DNA of 38,035 nucleotides from Mollicutes bacterium (GCA_012520055.1 JAAYPA010000004.1:1-38035), one strand, 5' to 3'; positions 8,415 to 17,308 are shown, counted from the first letter of the stretch. Program-made: numbers and translations. Notes: generated by a model from the sequence alone, not told the origin.

Positions 8415-10213
8415 CTGTTTAACACCAAATTCAATCTAAATTCACCATCAAAATATTTGTCAATGGTTTCTCTCTTTTTATATTTTCCATTACCATTTAT
8501 AGGTAATCTATCCATAACTGTTATTTCTGCAGGAATTTCATACTTGTTTAAATTATCAGCAAAGTCTTTTTCTAAAACTTCTTGTAACAATTTGATATCT
8601 TCTAAATCACCAGCATATTCAATAGCAACAACAATTCGATCAGCACCTTGATTTTTAGGATGATTATTAGTTTGGAAGATAACATATGTTTCTAATCCTC
8701 GTTTATCTAATATATCTTCTATCTTACTTGGATTTACTAAATTACCACTATCTAAATTGATAATATCATCACAACGATCAATAAATGTATACCAGCCATT
8801 TTCATCATAAGAAACTAAATCATTTGTTTTATACCAAATAACACCATCTTCATCCGTAATCAGACAATCAGGATTAGGATTTCCTAATAATCCTTTCATT
8901 AAAGTTGGACTGGATACATAAAGTTCTCCCGGTTTATTTGGCTCATTTATTATTTCGCCTGTTTCCGGATCTTTTAACATAAAATATACATCTGGAGCCG
9001 GTATCCCTATAGTTCGTGGTATTTGCAGTGTTTTAGTATTAATACAAATTCCACCACATAATTGAGTAGAACCATAACCTTCTCTTATTTGAGTATGCTT
9101 TAATTTTGCATTCCAATATTCAGATGTAGCAGTACCCATTTTACCACCGCCACAAATTAAACTTTTTACAAAATCTAAACATATATCATCAAATAAGCCT
9201 GATTCTTTATATAAATTTAGTAGTTTTGGTACTGAAACCACATGAGATGGCTTTTCAGATTTCATTACTGCTGCTATTTCTTTAAATTTTTTAGGATCTG
9301 GAACTATTATTTGCGTAGCTCCGGAAGCTAAAGTAACGTTTCTACCTGTCTCTGCACCAAAGCAATGGAAAGGTCCAGGAGTATTTAATACACTATCTCC
9401 AGGTTCTACACAGTTAGATATAGCCGTACCTGATTTTAAATAAGCAAATGAATTAGCATGGCTAAGAATAATCCCTGCCGGTTTTTTACCGCTTGTACCA
9501 GAAGTATAATAAATAGCATAATCATCTTCAGGTTTAACATTTGCCATGTATGTACCTTGATAATTTTTAGCACTATTTATTTCTGCTCTATATGATGCAA
9601 ATTTATTAGATGTAAGATTAAATTTTTCTGGTGCTTCTCCACTCTTTTGATATTTATAATCTACTATCGGATTTATAACACTTGCAATTCCATTCATTTT
9701 GAAAGAATCTACAGGTTTAACATATAATACTTTGTGTATACGTTCACCAAGTTGTTTATATTCACTAAATATTGAATCTAATAACTGAACATTTCTATCT
9801 AAACAAATAATCATTTTAGGATTAACTTCTCGTATTTGTTCAATTAATTGAGATTTCACTCTAATTTCAGGATGTATAGGTACTGCAGTTGCACCAACTG
9901 CAGCTATCGCATATATTATATGATAATCTTCTGGTAAAAATGGTAAAAGAACCATTATTCTATCACCTTTATTAATACCATTAAGTTTTAACATTTTAGC
10001 TGCTAATTCAATTTGTTCTGCAAATTTTGTGTAATTTTCTGTATGCACATTACCACTTAAAATATATTTTAAAGCCACATAATCGTGATATGTTTCACAA
10101 CTATCAAATATTACTTCTCCAATAGATTTAACATCACTATAATTTAAATTAGCTGGTACATCACCATAATGGTGTAAATGAACTCTATTATCTACTTTTG
10201 GTTTTATCCACAT
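8411..10213 (-). CDS. AMP-dependent acyl-CoA/acyl-ACP synthetase
   Basis: A 600-aa member of the ANL adenylate-forming family. The P-loop-like motif YYTSGTSGKKPAG (about 236-248), the YGST motif in REGYGSTQ, the nucleotide-binding TND of YKTNDLV, and the C-terminal catalytic Lys region NGKYKKRE are all present. It activates a carboxylic acid, most likely a fatty acid, as an acyl-AMP and passes it to CoA or a carrier protein. The direct fusion-like overlap with the PlsC-type gene favours a role in incorporating fatty acids into membrane lipid. A good GGAGGA precedes the ATG. A role in loading another acyl acceptor cannot be excluded. Confidence 0.88.
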   Translation of the reverse strand: MWIKPKVDNRVHLHHYGDVPANLNYSDVKSIGEVIFDSCETYHDYVALKYILSGNVHTENYTKFAEQIELAAKMLKLNGINKGDRIMVLLPFLPEDYHIIYAIAAVGATAVPIHPEIRVKSQLIEQIREVNPKMIICLDRNVQLLDSIFSEYKQLGERIHKVLYVKPVDSFKMNGIASVINPIVDYKYQKSGEAPEKFNLTSNKFASYRAEINSAKNYQGTYMANVKPEDDYAIYYTSGTSGKKPAGIILSHANSFAYLKSGTAISNCVEPGDSVLNTPGPFHCFGAETGRNVTLASGATQIIVPDPKKFKEIAAVMKSEKPSHVVSVPKLLNLYKESGLFDDICLDFVKSLICGGGKMGTATSEYWNAKLKHTQIREGYGSTQLCGGICINTKTLQIPRTIGIPAPDVYFMLKDPETGEIINEPNKPGELYVSSPTLMKGLLGNPNPDCLITDEDGVIWYKTNDLVSYDENGWYTFIDRCDDIINLDSGNLVNPSKIEDILDKRGLETYVIFQTNNHPKNQGADRIVVAIEYAGDLEDIKLLQEVLEKDFADNLNKYEIPAEITVMDRLPINGNGKYKKRETIDKYFDGEFRLNLVLNR

Positions 10214-10239
10214 ATATAATTCCTCCCTAACTTTCTTAT

Positions 10240-11016
10240 CTAGGCTGCCTTATTTAATTTTTTCAAGGTTTTAATATCTTCTTTTCCTATTAATAAACTC
10301 TTAGGTGGGTATTCAATATCTTTAAACATACGTTTATATTCTTCAACTAGTACTCTATTATTTAAAAGTAATCCGGCTATTTCATATGGATTATTAATAT
10401 CTAGTGTTTGAATTATTTCTTTTATTTGTAACCAATTATTAGCACGATATAAATCATTTGGTTTATCTTGAGCATAATAGTCTATATTCCATGGGGTATT
10501 TAAAGTAGCAACCGGACAAACATCTAATAAATAATCAAAATTGGTTGCTTTATCATCAATAATAATATCAGCTTTTAAATCATGACATACTTTTGCTTTA
10601 TATATTCCTGAATCTTTTTCAGGAACCCAGTATATACCATCTGGTTTAAATTTATATAGTTCAAGCCATTCATTAACCCAACGTCTGATAAAATATTTAA
10701 TAATTGGTAAAGTAGCAAATGCCCTTCCAGTAACTAAAGGTACTTTTCTTCCTTCACCTTGCCACTCTTTAGCTGTTTCAAAACTTTGTTCATGAGCCAT
10801 ACAACGTTGACAATAAGGCTTATAATATTCTAACCAAATCGCATTACGTTCATTTTTAGGTATTCCAAAAACTTTGGTTATATCATATTCTTCCGGATTT
10901 TTGATTTCCGGTACTGTTAAACCTTTTGAAACATAATAATCATAAACCATCCAAATTTGGTATAAAAAAAGGTCAGTAAAAATTCCATCTAGATCACACG
11001 CGATTACTTTTAACAT
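10240..11016 (-). CDS. HAD-superfamily hydrolase (5'-nucleotidase-like)
   Basis: A 258-aa haloacid-dehalogenase-type phosphatase. Motif I is ACDLDGIFTD at the N-terminus, motif II is LVTGR, and the C-terminal acidic motif is ADIIIDDKATNF. The overall layout resembles NT5C-type 5'-nucleotidases, but the substrate is not evident. The ORF track starts at 11055, which lies at or upstream of the predicted transcription start; the ATG at 11016, eight bases behind GGGGAG, is preferred. It is the first gene of the HAD - acyl ligase - acyltransferase operon (27 bp to the next gene), so a phospholipid or lipid-head-group substrate is possible. Confidence 0.75.
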   Translation of the reverse strand: MLKVIACDLDGIFTDLFLYQIWMVYDYYVSKGLTVPEIKNPEEYDITKVFGIPKNERNAIWLEYYKPYCQRCMAHEQSFETAKEWQGEGRKVPLVTGRAFATLPIIKYFIRRWVNEWLELYKFKPDGIYWVPEKDSGIYKAKVCHDLKADIIIDDKATNFDYLLDVCPVATLNTPWNIDYYAQDKPNDLYRANNWLQIKEIIQTLDINNPYEIAGLLLNNRVLVEEYKRMFKDIEYPPKSLLIGKEDIKTLKKLNKAA

Positions 11017-11026
11017 AAAATTAGCT

Positions 11027-11033
11027 CCCCCCC
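11027..11033 (-). promoter_or_regulatory. G7 run forming the ribosome binding site
   Basis: The ribosome binding site of the HAD gene is a run of seven G (GGTGGGGGGGAGC), rare in this AT-rich sequence. A change in run length would alter the spacing or strength of the site. Confidence 0.6.
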
Positions 11034-11055
11034 ACCAAATAAAAATTACGCCCAT

Positions 11056-11084
11056 ATATTACCATTATTGGTAAAAAATGTCAA
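11056..11084 (-). promoter_or_regulatory. Strong sigma-A promoter of the lipid operon
   Basis: TTGACA (11079-11084), a 17-bp spacer ending in TGG, and TAATAT (11056-11061) make an almost ideal vegetative promoter. Expected start near 11049, leaving a leader of about 33 bases before the ATG at 11016. Confidence 0.85.
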
Positions 11085-11180
11085 TAAAATGCGCAATATT
11101 TTCTCACTATTAGTTGCGGATGAATATTTTTACTTAAGTTTTTTCTCATTATTTATCATTTTAAAGTATAAAAACTTACA

Positions 11181-11204
11181 ATAAAAAAACCGCCGAAAGC
11201 GGTT
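11181..11204 (-). terminator. Terminator after the GerS/YdcC-like gene
   Basis: AACCGC/GCGGTT stem with a five-base loop, followed on the minus strand by a T7 run. It lies six bases past the stop codon. Confidence 0.9.
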
Positions 11205-11209
11205 AAAAA

Positions 11210-12211
11210 TTATTTATCTCCTGCAACAGTTAAAGATCCATTGGATATGCTTTCAGCAATCGTTAGTAATTCAGTACTAGATAATTTATCGCTTGATAGA
11301 TAATAATCAATATTGTTACTGGTCCAATATAGAGAATTTGCAGATAATGCCCCAAACGTATCACTTAACATTAAAGGTTCACCATATACAGGTATAATTT
11401 CAAATTCATTACTAGGTGCCGATACTTCTTCTATTAAAGTAAATGGTGATTCACCGGTAAATGTTAAAATTACTCTGTTACCTGTATTGGTATTTATAGT
11501 ATCTTTTGAAGATAAATATGTGTTTTTCGGTATATATAGAGGATAAATAATTTCATCAATGTTTTTACCGGTTGTTTCTTCATTACAGCAATCTTCATCA
11601 ATTAAACTTTCTAAATCAAAATAATCACTGTTAAAAGTAGGTTTATAATCAACACTGGTAAAATTTACGGTTATTTTAACATTATTAGATGCATCCAATA
11701 CTTCTACTTTTTGTACTTGAGCTTTATTATCCACATATATTTTTTCACTGACTAAATTAGCATTATTAGGATAATTTACTTTTGCCGTAATTATATAACC
11801 ATTATCACCTTTAACTGCTTTACTATTTTGGTCAGACGTTATATCATCAACAAGAGAATCTAAAAGATAAGCTTGTGATCCATTATCTGGCCATTCTGAT
11901 TGGAATTTAAAACTCTTATTTAATGATGGTGTAACAACGTAGACTCCTTCATCACTTTTTAAAATAACTTGTTCATGATTATTAATAGTGTTTACCAGAT
12001 TAACACGATAATAATCTTTATATTTAGCAGCTACAATATTATAAGAAAAAGTATCTTCATTACTGATAATATTCATTGTACCTTTCACTAAATAAGAATC
12101 TTTTTTTTCTATGTTTCTAATAAATTCTTCCTTAATATTAGCACTTTCTCCCTTGCCACATCCCGTAATTATAAATAATAACGATAAAAATAATACGATA
12201 TATTTTTTCAT
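11210..12211 (-). CDS. GerS/YdcC-like lipoprotein (LolA-like fold)
   Basis: A 333-aa secreted lipoprotein with signal peptide MKKYIVLFLSLLFIITGC, whose last residue is the lipid-modified Cys18. The middle (about 35-200) looks like the LolA/LppX-type fold of B. subtilis YdcC and C. difficile GerS. The C-terminal third (YIPKNTYLSS to LLTIAESISNG) resembles DUF4367, which often follows it. YdcC is sporulation-associated and GerS is needed for cortex degradation during germination; whether this protein does either is inference, supported only by similar architecture, length and the presence of spo0A in the window. AGGAGG precedes the ATG. Single-gene unit with a strong terminator, divergent from the DUF378 gene. 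Confidence 0.7.
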   Translation of the reverse strand: MKKYIVLFLSLLFIITGCGKGESANIKEEFIRNIEKKDSYLVKGTMNIISNEDTFSYNIVAAKYKDYYRVNLVNTINNHEQVILKSDEGVYVVTPSLNKSFKFQSEWPDNGSQAYLLDSLVDDITSDQNSKAVKGDNGYIITAKVNYPNNANLVSEKIYVDNKAQVQKVEVLDASNNVKITVNFTSVDYKPTFNSDYFDLESLIDEDCCNEETTGKNIDEIIYPLYIPKNTYLSSKDTINTNTGNRVILTFTGESPFTLIEEVSAPSNEFEIIPVYGEPLMLSDTFGALSANSLYWTSNNIDYYLSSDKLSSTELLTIAESISNGSLTVAGDK

Positions 12212-12245
12212 CCTAACCTCCTACAATAAAATATATTTTTAAATG

Positions 12246-12251
12246 TATAAT
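12246..12251 (+). promoter_or_regulatory. -10 element for the DUF378 gene
   Basis: TGTATAAT about 45 bp before the ATG, with TACAAT some 18 bp upstream as a weak -35 hexamer. Confidence 0.4.
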
Positions 12252-12295
12252 TTATTCATAATTACTCAAACTAAAATTAAGAAAAGAGGTTAGGT

Positions 12296-12499
12296 ATGAC
12301 ATTATTACAAAAAATATGCTTATGTATTACAATAATTGGTGGTATTACATGGGGTTTGATTGGATTGTTAGACTTCAATATCATTGAAGCTATATTTGGA
12401 GTTGATTCAATGATTCCACGCGTAATCTATTCTTTGGTAGGTCTAGCTAGTTTAATTAATATAGGCATATTACTAATGGATTTAGACCGACATGATTAA
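12296..12499 (+). CDS. DUF378 small membrane protein
   Basis: A 67-aa protein with two membrane segments (about 5-25 and 43-62). The first carries the family signature GGITWGLIGLLDFNIIEAIFG, followed by RVIYSLVGLAS, matching the DUF378/YuzA family. Its function is not known. It has its own ribosome binding site (AGAGG) and terminator and is the only plus-strand protein gene in the first half of the window, so it is a single-gene unit. Confidence 0.85.
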   Translation: MTLLQKICLCITIIGGITWGLIGLLDFNIIEAIFGVDSMIPRVIYSLVGLASLINIGILLMDLDRHD

Positions 12500-12528
12500 A
12501 GAAGCATACCTGCTTCTTATTTTTTTTC
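12499..12528 (+). terminator. Terminator after the DUF378 gene
   Basis: AAGAAGCA/TGCTTCTT stem, four-base loop, followed by ATTTTTTTT. It lies between two convergent genes and overlaps the 3' end of the minus-strand gene. Confidence 0.9.
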
Positions 12529-13116
12529 CGTAATATAATATTTGTTGTCTTTTTTTATGACAATTACTTTTCCAGTTGTATCATATTCTAAATCTTTTAG
12601 ATAATCCCATTTTAAAGTAACTTTGTAACCGGGATATTTTATTTTTTCTAACTCATATTCAATTTCTTCAATATTTTCTATATTAATGGAAACTACTTCC
12701 GGAAGTTCTTGTTCTCTTTTACCAGTACTATTTTCTTCTAAATATTTATATAAAGTATCGGTTAATTTAAGTTTATAGTTATCTACTCCAGAAGGATAAA
12801 CATATTCTATTCCACCAATATCATATTTATTTATTTTATTATTCATTGTATATAAATCAATAATAAATAATTTAGCTATGCTTAACGCATAAGCTTCTTC
12901 ATCGATAGTATCACTTTCTAAATTTGCTTTTAAAACATCAAATTCTGTTTTCATTAATTCAGTAGCATTGGATTTTAAATTGTATCCGTATTCTTCAATT
13001 AAAGATATATTTTTAACCGGTTCAATCTTTTCTGTACCAAAAAAGTAAAAATATATTCCTCCCACCGAATAAATAAAAGCTACTACCAGTGCAAATATTA
13101 ATAATCCCCTTTTCAC
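12517..13116 (-). CDS. Membrane-anchored protein of unknown function
   Basis: A 199-aa protein that I do not recognise. Residues 5-27 form one transmembrane segment, and the rest is hydrophilic and Glu/Lys-rich, probably outside the cell. The C-terminal part (PGYKVTLKWDYLKDL to KKDNKYYITEKK) looks like beta strands. It begins three bases after the LtaS-like gene ends, so it is probably co-translated with it and may serve the same polymer pathway. Confidence 0.65.
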   Translation of the reverse strand: MKRGLLIFALVVAFIYSVGGIYFYFFGTEKIEPVKNISLIEEYGYNLKSNATELMKTEFDVLKANLESDTIDEEAYALSIAKLFIIDLYTMNNKINKYDIGGIEYVYPSGVDNYKLKLTDTLYKYLEENSTGKREQELPEVVSINIENIEEIEYELEKIKYPGYKVTLKWDYLKDLEYDTTGKVIVIKKDNKYYITEKK

Positions 13117-13119
13117 TTT

Positions 13120-15078
13120 CTATTCCTCCTTAAGATCTTCTTTAATTAAATTATGAACAATAATTCCGTTAGATATCTCAATTAATTTATCGGCATATTC
13201 TTTACATTTTTTTAAATATTCTTCACTTAAGGTTTCGTCTAAACTCATCGCTCGGTACTCTTCTTTAGAACTATTATAGTATAGCTTATTTGTTAAATAA
13301 TTACCATTAGTAAAAACAATAATATTATCATTTTTAATTTCAAAAATATCGTGACCTAAAGCATAGGGATTATATATACCTAACATATTACCGATAGTAG
13401 GCATAATATCTATCATTCCCATATAATAATCTACTTTTTGACTTGGCTTATAATTTTTACCCCAAATTATAAATGGCGTTTTTTTATTAAGTTCATTTGA
13501 ATAATAATCGTATATAATATAATTTTCATCTTCTTCTGTTAGTATTTCTCCAATTTCAAAATTATAATTATAATAATCGTGATAATTTTTTAATGATAAT
13601 TTAGGATCATGATCTCCATAAAATATAAATATAGTATCATCAAAATAATCACTTTCATTAACATAAGAAATGAAGTCACCTAAAGCTTCATCAGCATAAT
13701 GACTACTACGAATATAATCCCCTAATCTGGTTTCTTCTAAGTAATTAAATTCACCATTTATTAAATTTATTTGTTCAAACATTTCATTATTTTTAAATGG
13801 AGTATGATTGGATAAAGTAATTATTGTTCCCATATAATTTTGATTATTATCTTCAATACCTTTTAATATTGGCATAACTTGTTTAAAGAAAGATTTATCA
13901 GATAAACCTAATCCTACTATTTCATCTATTTCAAATGAAGTTTTAGAATAAAAGTCTGTATAACCCAAAGAAGGATGCATTTTATTGCGGTTCCACATCG
14001 TAGCTTTATTACCATGCATACTAAAGGTATAATATCCTTTATCTTTTAATAAACTAGGTAAAGTAATATATTTACGATCAAAATAATTAACAAATACAGT
14101 TCCGGTAGAAGCTGGCATTAAAGAGGTATTTAAAGTAAACTCCGTATCACTACTGGTTCCTACTCCTACTTGAGGATAAAAATTAGCAAAGTATAAACCT
14201 TCTTTAGTTAGCTGATTTAAATTAGGAGTAATAACTGTATCATTAATAGTTAAATCAACCAGAAAAGACGTCATACTTTCCATATGAACAAAGATAACAT
14301 TTTTATCTTTAAAGATATTGGTATAACTATTATTACTTTTTGGTAATCGGTTTTCGGCATAATAATCATGAAAATTCTTAAAAGCTACGTCGAATCCAAA
14401 CCATGATGTAATAGTCGGTCTTAAAGTATTGACTAAATCACTGGTTTGATAAGCTATAATTCCAAATGTATCAACAATATATTCACGATTCCACTGTTTA
14501 GATAATCTGCTAAAAGCAGTAGCTGACAAGGTAGCTGCACTGACAGCAAAAATAATTATTCCAGTAAATAAATTTTGTTTAAATAATTTATCTCCCTTTT
14601 CAAATTTCGCTATAAAATTAAAGTAATCTTTATTTGCTAATTTCTTATGAATAACGATAAACATTATCGGAAACAATAAATATATAAAATGAATAAATCT
14701 CATCTTATCAAAAACAGCATCTCCGACTTCACCTACTTGACCTAGAGTAGTAAGTAAACTGAATGAGGCAAAAGAATTATAGAATGTGTAATACACTGCA
14801 TTAACAACACCCATAGTAGTATAAATAATCATTAAAATTAAATAATAGCCAAACTGTTTTTGAGGTTTATAAAAGAACCCAAATGATCCTAAAGTGACAA
14901 TAAACCCCAAATCAATCAAAAACGGTTGAACTTTTTGAATTCCACCAATAGTATAAAATCTAATAACTAAACAGCATAATAAAGAAAGGACAACATAAGA
15001 ACAATACTGCCTATTATATTTCACAAAACTAATAAAAGATTTTCCTATCTTATTAATCACTTTCTTTATATTTTTCAT
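13120..15078 (-). CDS. LTA-synthase-family phosphoglycerol transferase
   Basis: A 652-aa membrane protein with about five transmembrane segments (30-190) and an extracellular sulfatase-fold domain, the usual LtaS layout and length (S. aureus LtaS has 646). Metal and catalytic residues are visible: E267 in HMES, nucleophile T308 in GTSSDTEF, and D489-H490 in YGDHD. Such enzymes polymerise glycerol phosphate from phosphatidylglycerol onto a lipid anchor. No ribosome binding site precedes the ATG, and an extended -10 ends only ten bases upstream, so the mRNA may be leaderless. No other Met occurs before the transmembrane region. A primase-type or other phosphoglycerol transferase is the alternative. 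Confidence 0.9.
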   Translation of the reverse strand: MKNIKKVINKIGKSFISFVKYNRQYCSYVVLSLLCCLVIRFYTIGGIQKVQPFLIDLGFIVTLGSFGFFYKPQKQFGYYLILMIIYTTMGVVNAVYYTFYNSFASFSLLTTLGQVGEVGDAVFDKMRFIHFIYLLFPIMFIVIHKKLANKDYFNFIAKFEKGDKLFKQNLFTGIIIFAVSAATLSATAFSRLSKQWNREYIVDTFGIIAYQTSDLVNTLRPTITSWFGFDVAFKNFHDYYAENRLPKSNNSYTNIFKDKNVIFVHMESMTSFLVDLTINDTVITPNLNQLTKEGLYFANFYPQVGVGTSSDTEFTLNTSLMPASTGTVFVNYFDRKYITLPSLLKDKGYYTFSMHGNKATMWNRNKMHPSLGYTDFYSKTSFEIDEIVGLGLSDKSFFKQVMPILKGIEDNNQNYMGTIITLSNHTPFKNNEMFEQINLINGEFNYLEETRLGDYIRSSHYADEALGDFISYVNESDYFDDTIFIFYGDHDPKLSLKNYHDYYNYNFEIGEILTEEDENYIIYDYYSNELNKKTPFIIWGKNYKPSQKVDYYMGMIDIMPTIGNMLGIYNPYALGHDIFEIKNDNIIVFTNGNYLTNKLYYNSSKEEYRAMSLDETLSEEYLKKCKEYADKLIEISNGIIVHNLIKEDLKEE

Positions 15079-15088
15079 ATCTTTAATA

Positions 15089-15094
15089 ATTGTA
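15089..15094 (-). promoter_or_regulatory. Extended -10 of the ltaS-like gene
   Basis: TGCTACAAT, an extended -10 of form TGn-TACAAT, ends ten bases before the ATG at 15078. Transcription would start two to five bases before the start codon. The -35 region is poor. Confidence 0.45.
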
Positions 15095-15166
15095 GCATAT
15101 ATTCATATTTAATAGTAGTATTTCTTCTTTATTAATCATAACTTAACATAATGCGTTAATTTTCTC

Positions 15167-15195
15167 TTGAATATCATATAATTTTTTGTTAATAT
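15167..15195 (+). promoter_or_regulatory. Promoter of tRNA-Gly
   Basis: TTGAAT (15167-15172), exactly 17 bp, then TAATAT (15190-15195), ending ten bases before the mature tRNA 5' end. Confidence 0.75.
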
Positions 15196-15205
15196 ATGTA
15201 CGTAC

Positions 15206-15280
15206 GCAGGCATAGTATAATGGTTATTATGCAACCTTGCCAAGGTTGAGATGCCAGTTCGATTCTGGTTGCTTGCTCCA
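15206..15280 (+). tRNA. tRNA-Gly (anticodon GCC)
   Basis: A 75-nt cloverleaf including an encoded CCA. The acceptor arm GCAGGCA pairs with TGCTTGC (one G-T). The anticodon stem CAACC/GGTTG holds the loop TTGCCAA with anticodon GCC. The T arm GCCAG/CTGGT holds TTCGATT. The discriminator is T, as usual for bacterial tRNA-Gly. It is a stand-alone plus-strand gene with its own promoter and terminator between two minus-strand genes, and reads GGC and GGT codons. Confidence 0.97.
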
Positions 15281-15291
15281 TTAGTTAATTA

Positions 15292-15320
15292 AATTCAACT
15301 AAAAAGTTGAATTTTTTTAT
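15292..15320 (+). terminator. Terminator after tRNA-Gly
   Basis: AATTCAACT/AGTTGAATT perfect stem with an AAAA loop, followed by a T run. It starts 12 bases after the CCA end. Confidence 0.9.
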
Positions 15321-15415
15321 TTTAATATTATTTATTCTCATAATTAATTAAAAAAAGGCTTTTGAAAAGTTTAAATAAAAAAAGTCGAATTAATTAAATA
15401 TGTAATAGAATTTTT

Positions 15416-16456
15416 TTAAAGAATTTCTCCTAAAATTTCTTTGTTTTTAAAATCAACAACAACTGTAATATGAGAATTATCTTTTTTAGTGAATTTTATA
15501 TAAATTACTTCAGTATTTTTTATTTTATTCTTTTTATTGTTTTTATCATAATAAACTAATTCCTTTATTAACTTATAATCGGTTTCAGCTAAAACATAAT
15601 GCTCTATTTCTTTTTGATTTTCTTTAGATAAATATAAATAAGCTTTTTTCTTCAAATAGTTTGATACTGGCATGCATATTGGTTCATTTAAATTTCCTTC
15701 AGTATAATACTTTTTTTCGCCATAAGCTCTTAAATCATAGTTTTCAAAAATGTCTTCTATTTTGGAATCTTTAATAATTTCTTTATAATTATCAAATACA
15801 AAAACATATTCCGTATCAAATGTTAAATTTCTAACATTATAATTTTTAATTTTTACACTAGCCTCTTTGCCATTTTGATCTTTAACTACAACATACGTGC
15901 TTTCATCATCAGCTTTATCCTTTTTCGCTTTTAAATAATAGGTTCTATTAAATGAGCAAACAGCTAAATCGATGATTTTAAAATTATCATCACAAAAGCC
16001 TTCAACTATTGAAGTTATTGGGCTACCGATAATTACATCATTAATACTATTTAAAGTGTGACATTTTATAATTGTTAAATTATTAAAATAGTATTCTTTA
16101 CTACCACCATCATAGAAGACTACAGGCTCTTTTGTATACGTAGAAAAAATATCTTCAAAAGTGATTTTTCCAGCTTCAAGTAGTTTTTTTAAATCTACAC
16201 CATTATTATCTGTAATTTTTGTCAAACATGAAGTGTAATATTTTAAATCATTTTCTTCATAATATAACTCTTTTTCTTTGACACAATTTTCTTTTTCAAT
16301 TATTTGTAAATCTAAAGTTTTTAAATCAATTTTATAATTAGTTAAATCTACTGTCTTTTCTTTTTCGATTACTTTTGCTGGTTTAGAGTTAATAATTGCC
16401 ATTACACCTATAGTTAGGAAAATAGAAAATAAAATTAACGATAATAACTTTTTCAT
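15416..16456 (-). CDS. Secreted or membrane-anchored protein, unknown
   Basis: A 346-aa protein that I do not recognise. An N-terminal hydrophobic segment (4-23, LLSLILFSIFLTIGVMAII) without a lipobox Cys suggests an uncleaved membrane anchor. The remainder is Lys/Glu-rich with several Cys that could form disulphides outside the cell (ENCVKE, TSCL, IKCHT, EGFCDD, AVCSF, PICMP). AGGAGG precedes the start, with an extended -10 (TGGTATACT, hexamer 16479-16484) about 20 bp upstream. It is a single-gene unit, because the upstream popT gene ends in a terminator. About 90 bp of AT-rich sequence downstream, towards the tRNA terminator, holds nothing I can name. Confidence 0.7.
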   Translation of the reverse strand: MKKLLSLILFSIFLTIGVMAIINSKPAKVIEKEKTVDLTNYKIDLKTLDLQIIEKENCVKEKELYYEENDLKYYTSCLTKITDNNGVDLKKLLEAGKITFEDIFSTYTKEPVVFYDGGSKEYYFNNLTIIKCHTLNSINDVIIGSPITSIVEGFCDDNFKIIDLAVCSFNRTYYLKAKKDKADDESTYVVVKDQNGKEASVKIKNYNVRNLTFDTEYVFVFDNYKEIIKDSKIEDIFENYDLRAYGEKKYYTEGNLNEPICMPVSNYLKKKAYLYLSKENQKEIEHYVLAETDYKLIKELVYYDKNNKKNKIKNTEVIYIKFTKKDNSHITVVVDFKNKEILGEIL

Positions 16457-16488
16457 TTAGCTGCCTCCTACTATCTATAGTATACCAT

Positions 16489-16516
16489 AAAAAAATAAAG
16501 CAAATTTGCTTTATTT
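16489..16516 (-). terminator. Palindromic terminator after popT
   Basis: AAATAAAGCAAA/TTTGCTTTATTT is a perfect 24-base palindrome overlapping the popT stop. On the minus strand it runs into a T7 tract. Confidence 0.7.
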
Positions 16517-17308
16517 ACAACTTTTCTTACTAACCATATAAGTCATGGCAAATGCTGAGATAGCACATACAATGCTTATGAAGGTTATTAAATCAAATCC
16601 CACTTTGCCACGTAGAACTGCCGGAATTGTTGCGATGCAGAAACCTGATACGGCGTAATAAGTATAACCATATAACTTTTTTAACAAAAAATGCATTAAT
16701 AAAACAAAAATTATCGCTCCTATACACAGTCCTATTACTACCGGGAATAATTCGATAATATCAACGTGCGCTATAGCCGTTAAATAAAAATCATAAAAAC
16801 CTAATAAACTTAATAAAACTGTACTACTGATACCGGGAATAATTGTTGATCCAGCAAGGACAAAACCTAACGTCATTTTTTCTATAAAGGTTAATGTTTC
16901 CGCTTGCGCACCATTATAATCATTTAAATTTAATAAAATGATCCCAATGGCTAACGTTATTATCATAGGTATTACAAATCTAATATTAAATCCTTCTTTG
17001 TTGGCTTCTTTGAATAACAAAGGTATAGTTCCTAAAATAAATCCCATAAATGAATATGAAGTAGGCATTGGATATTCTTCTAATAGAAATAAAAGGATAT
17101 TTCCAAATAACACAGTTCCTACTATAACGCCTATACCAATAGGCATTAAAAACAAAATATTCTTTTTTAAATTTTTAAATTTTATTAATTCGGTAATGGC
17201 ATTAATACTTTCTTGATATATACCTAAGATAACCAGTAATGCACTGCCACTTAAACCCGGTACAATGTTACCGATTCCACCTAAAACACCTTTAAAAAAA
17301 TTAACCAA
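16511..17308 (-). CDS. popT: DUF368/PopT undecaprenyl-phosphate translocase
   Basis: A 265-aa polytopic membrane protein with about eight hydrophobic segments. The family signature is repeated: GGIGNIVPGLSGSALLVILGIY at the N-terminus and GSTIIPGISSTVLLSLLGFY after residue 150, the two re-entrant-like halves typical of DUF368. Members (PopT) return undecaprenyl phosphate across the membrane so that the lipid carrier can be reused for wall and teichoic acid synthesis. The start is a TTG behind AGGGA; the family usually begins just before the FFKG segment, which fits. It lies within a cluster of teichoic-acid and envelope genes, consistent with this role. The assignment to PopT rather than another DUF368 activity is family-level. 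Confidence 0.88.
   Translation of the reverse strand: MVNFFKGVLGGIGNIVPGLSGSALLVILGIYQESINAITELIKFKNLKKNILFLMPIGIGVIVGTVLFGNILLFLLEEYPMPTSYSFMGFILGTIPLLFKEANKEGFNIRFVIPMIITLAIGIILLNLNDYNGAQAETLTFIEKMTLGFVLAGSTIIPGISSTVLLSLLGFYDFYLTAIAHVDIIELFPVVIGLCIGAIIFVLLMHFLLKKLYGYTYYAVSGFCIATIPAVLRGKVGFDLITFISIVCAISAFAMTYMVSKKSCK

Noticed and set aside
11016-11055. HAD protein start at 11055
   Set aside because: It lies at or upstream of the predicted transcription start, and the G7 ribosome binding site would be inside the gene.
15206-15280. tRNA-Gly as an integration site
   Set aside because: No integrase, no repeated 3' tRNA fragment and no phage genes nearby; terminator follows directly.
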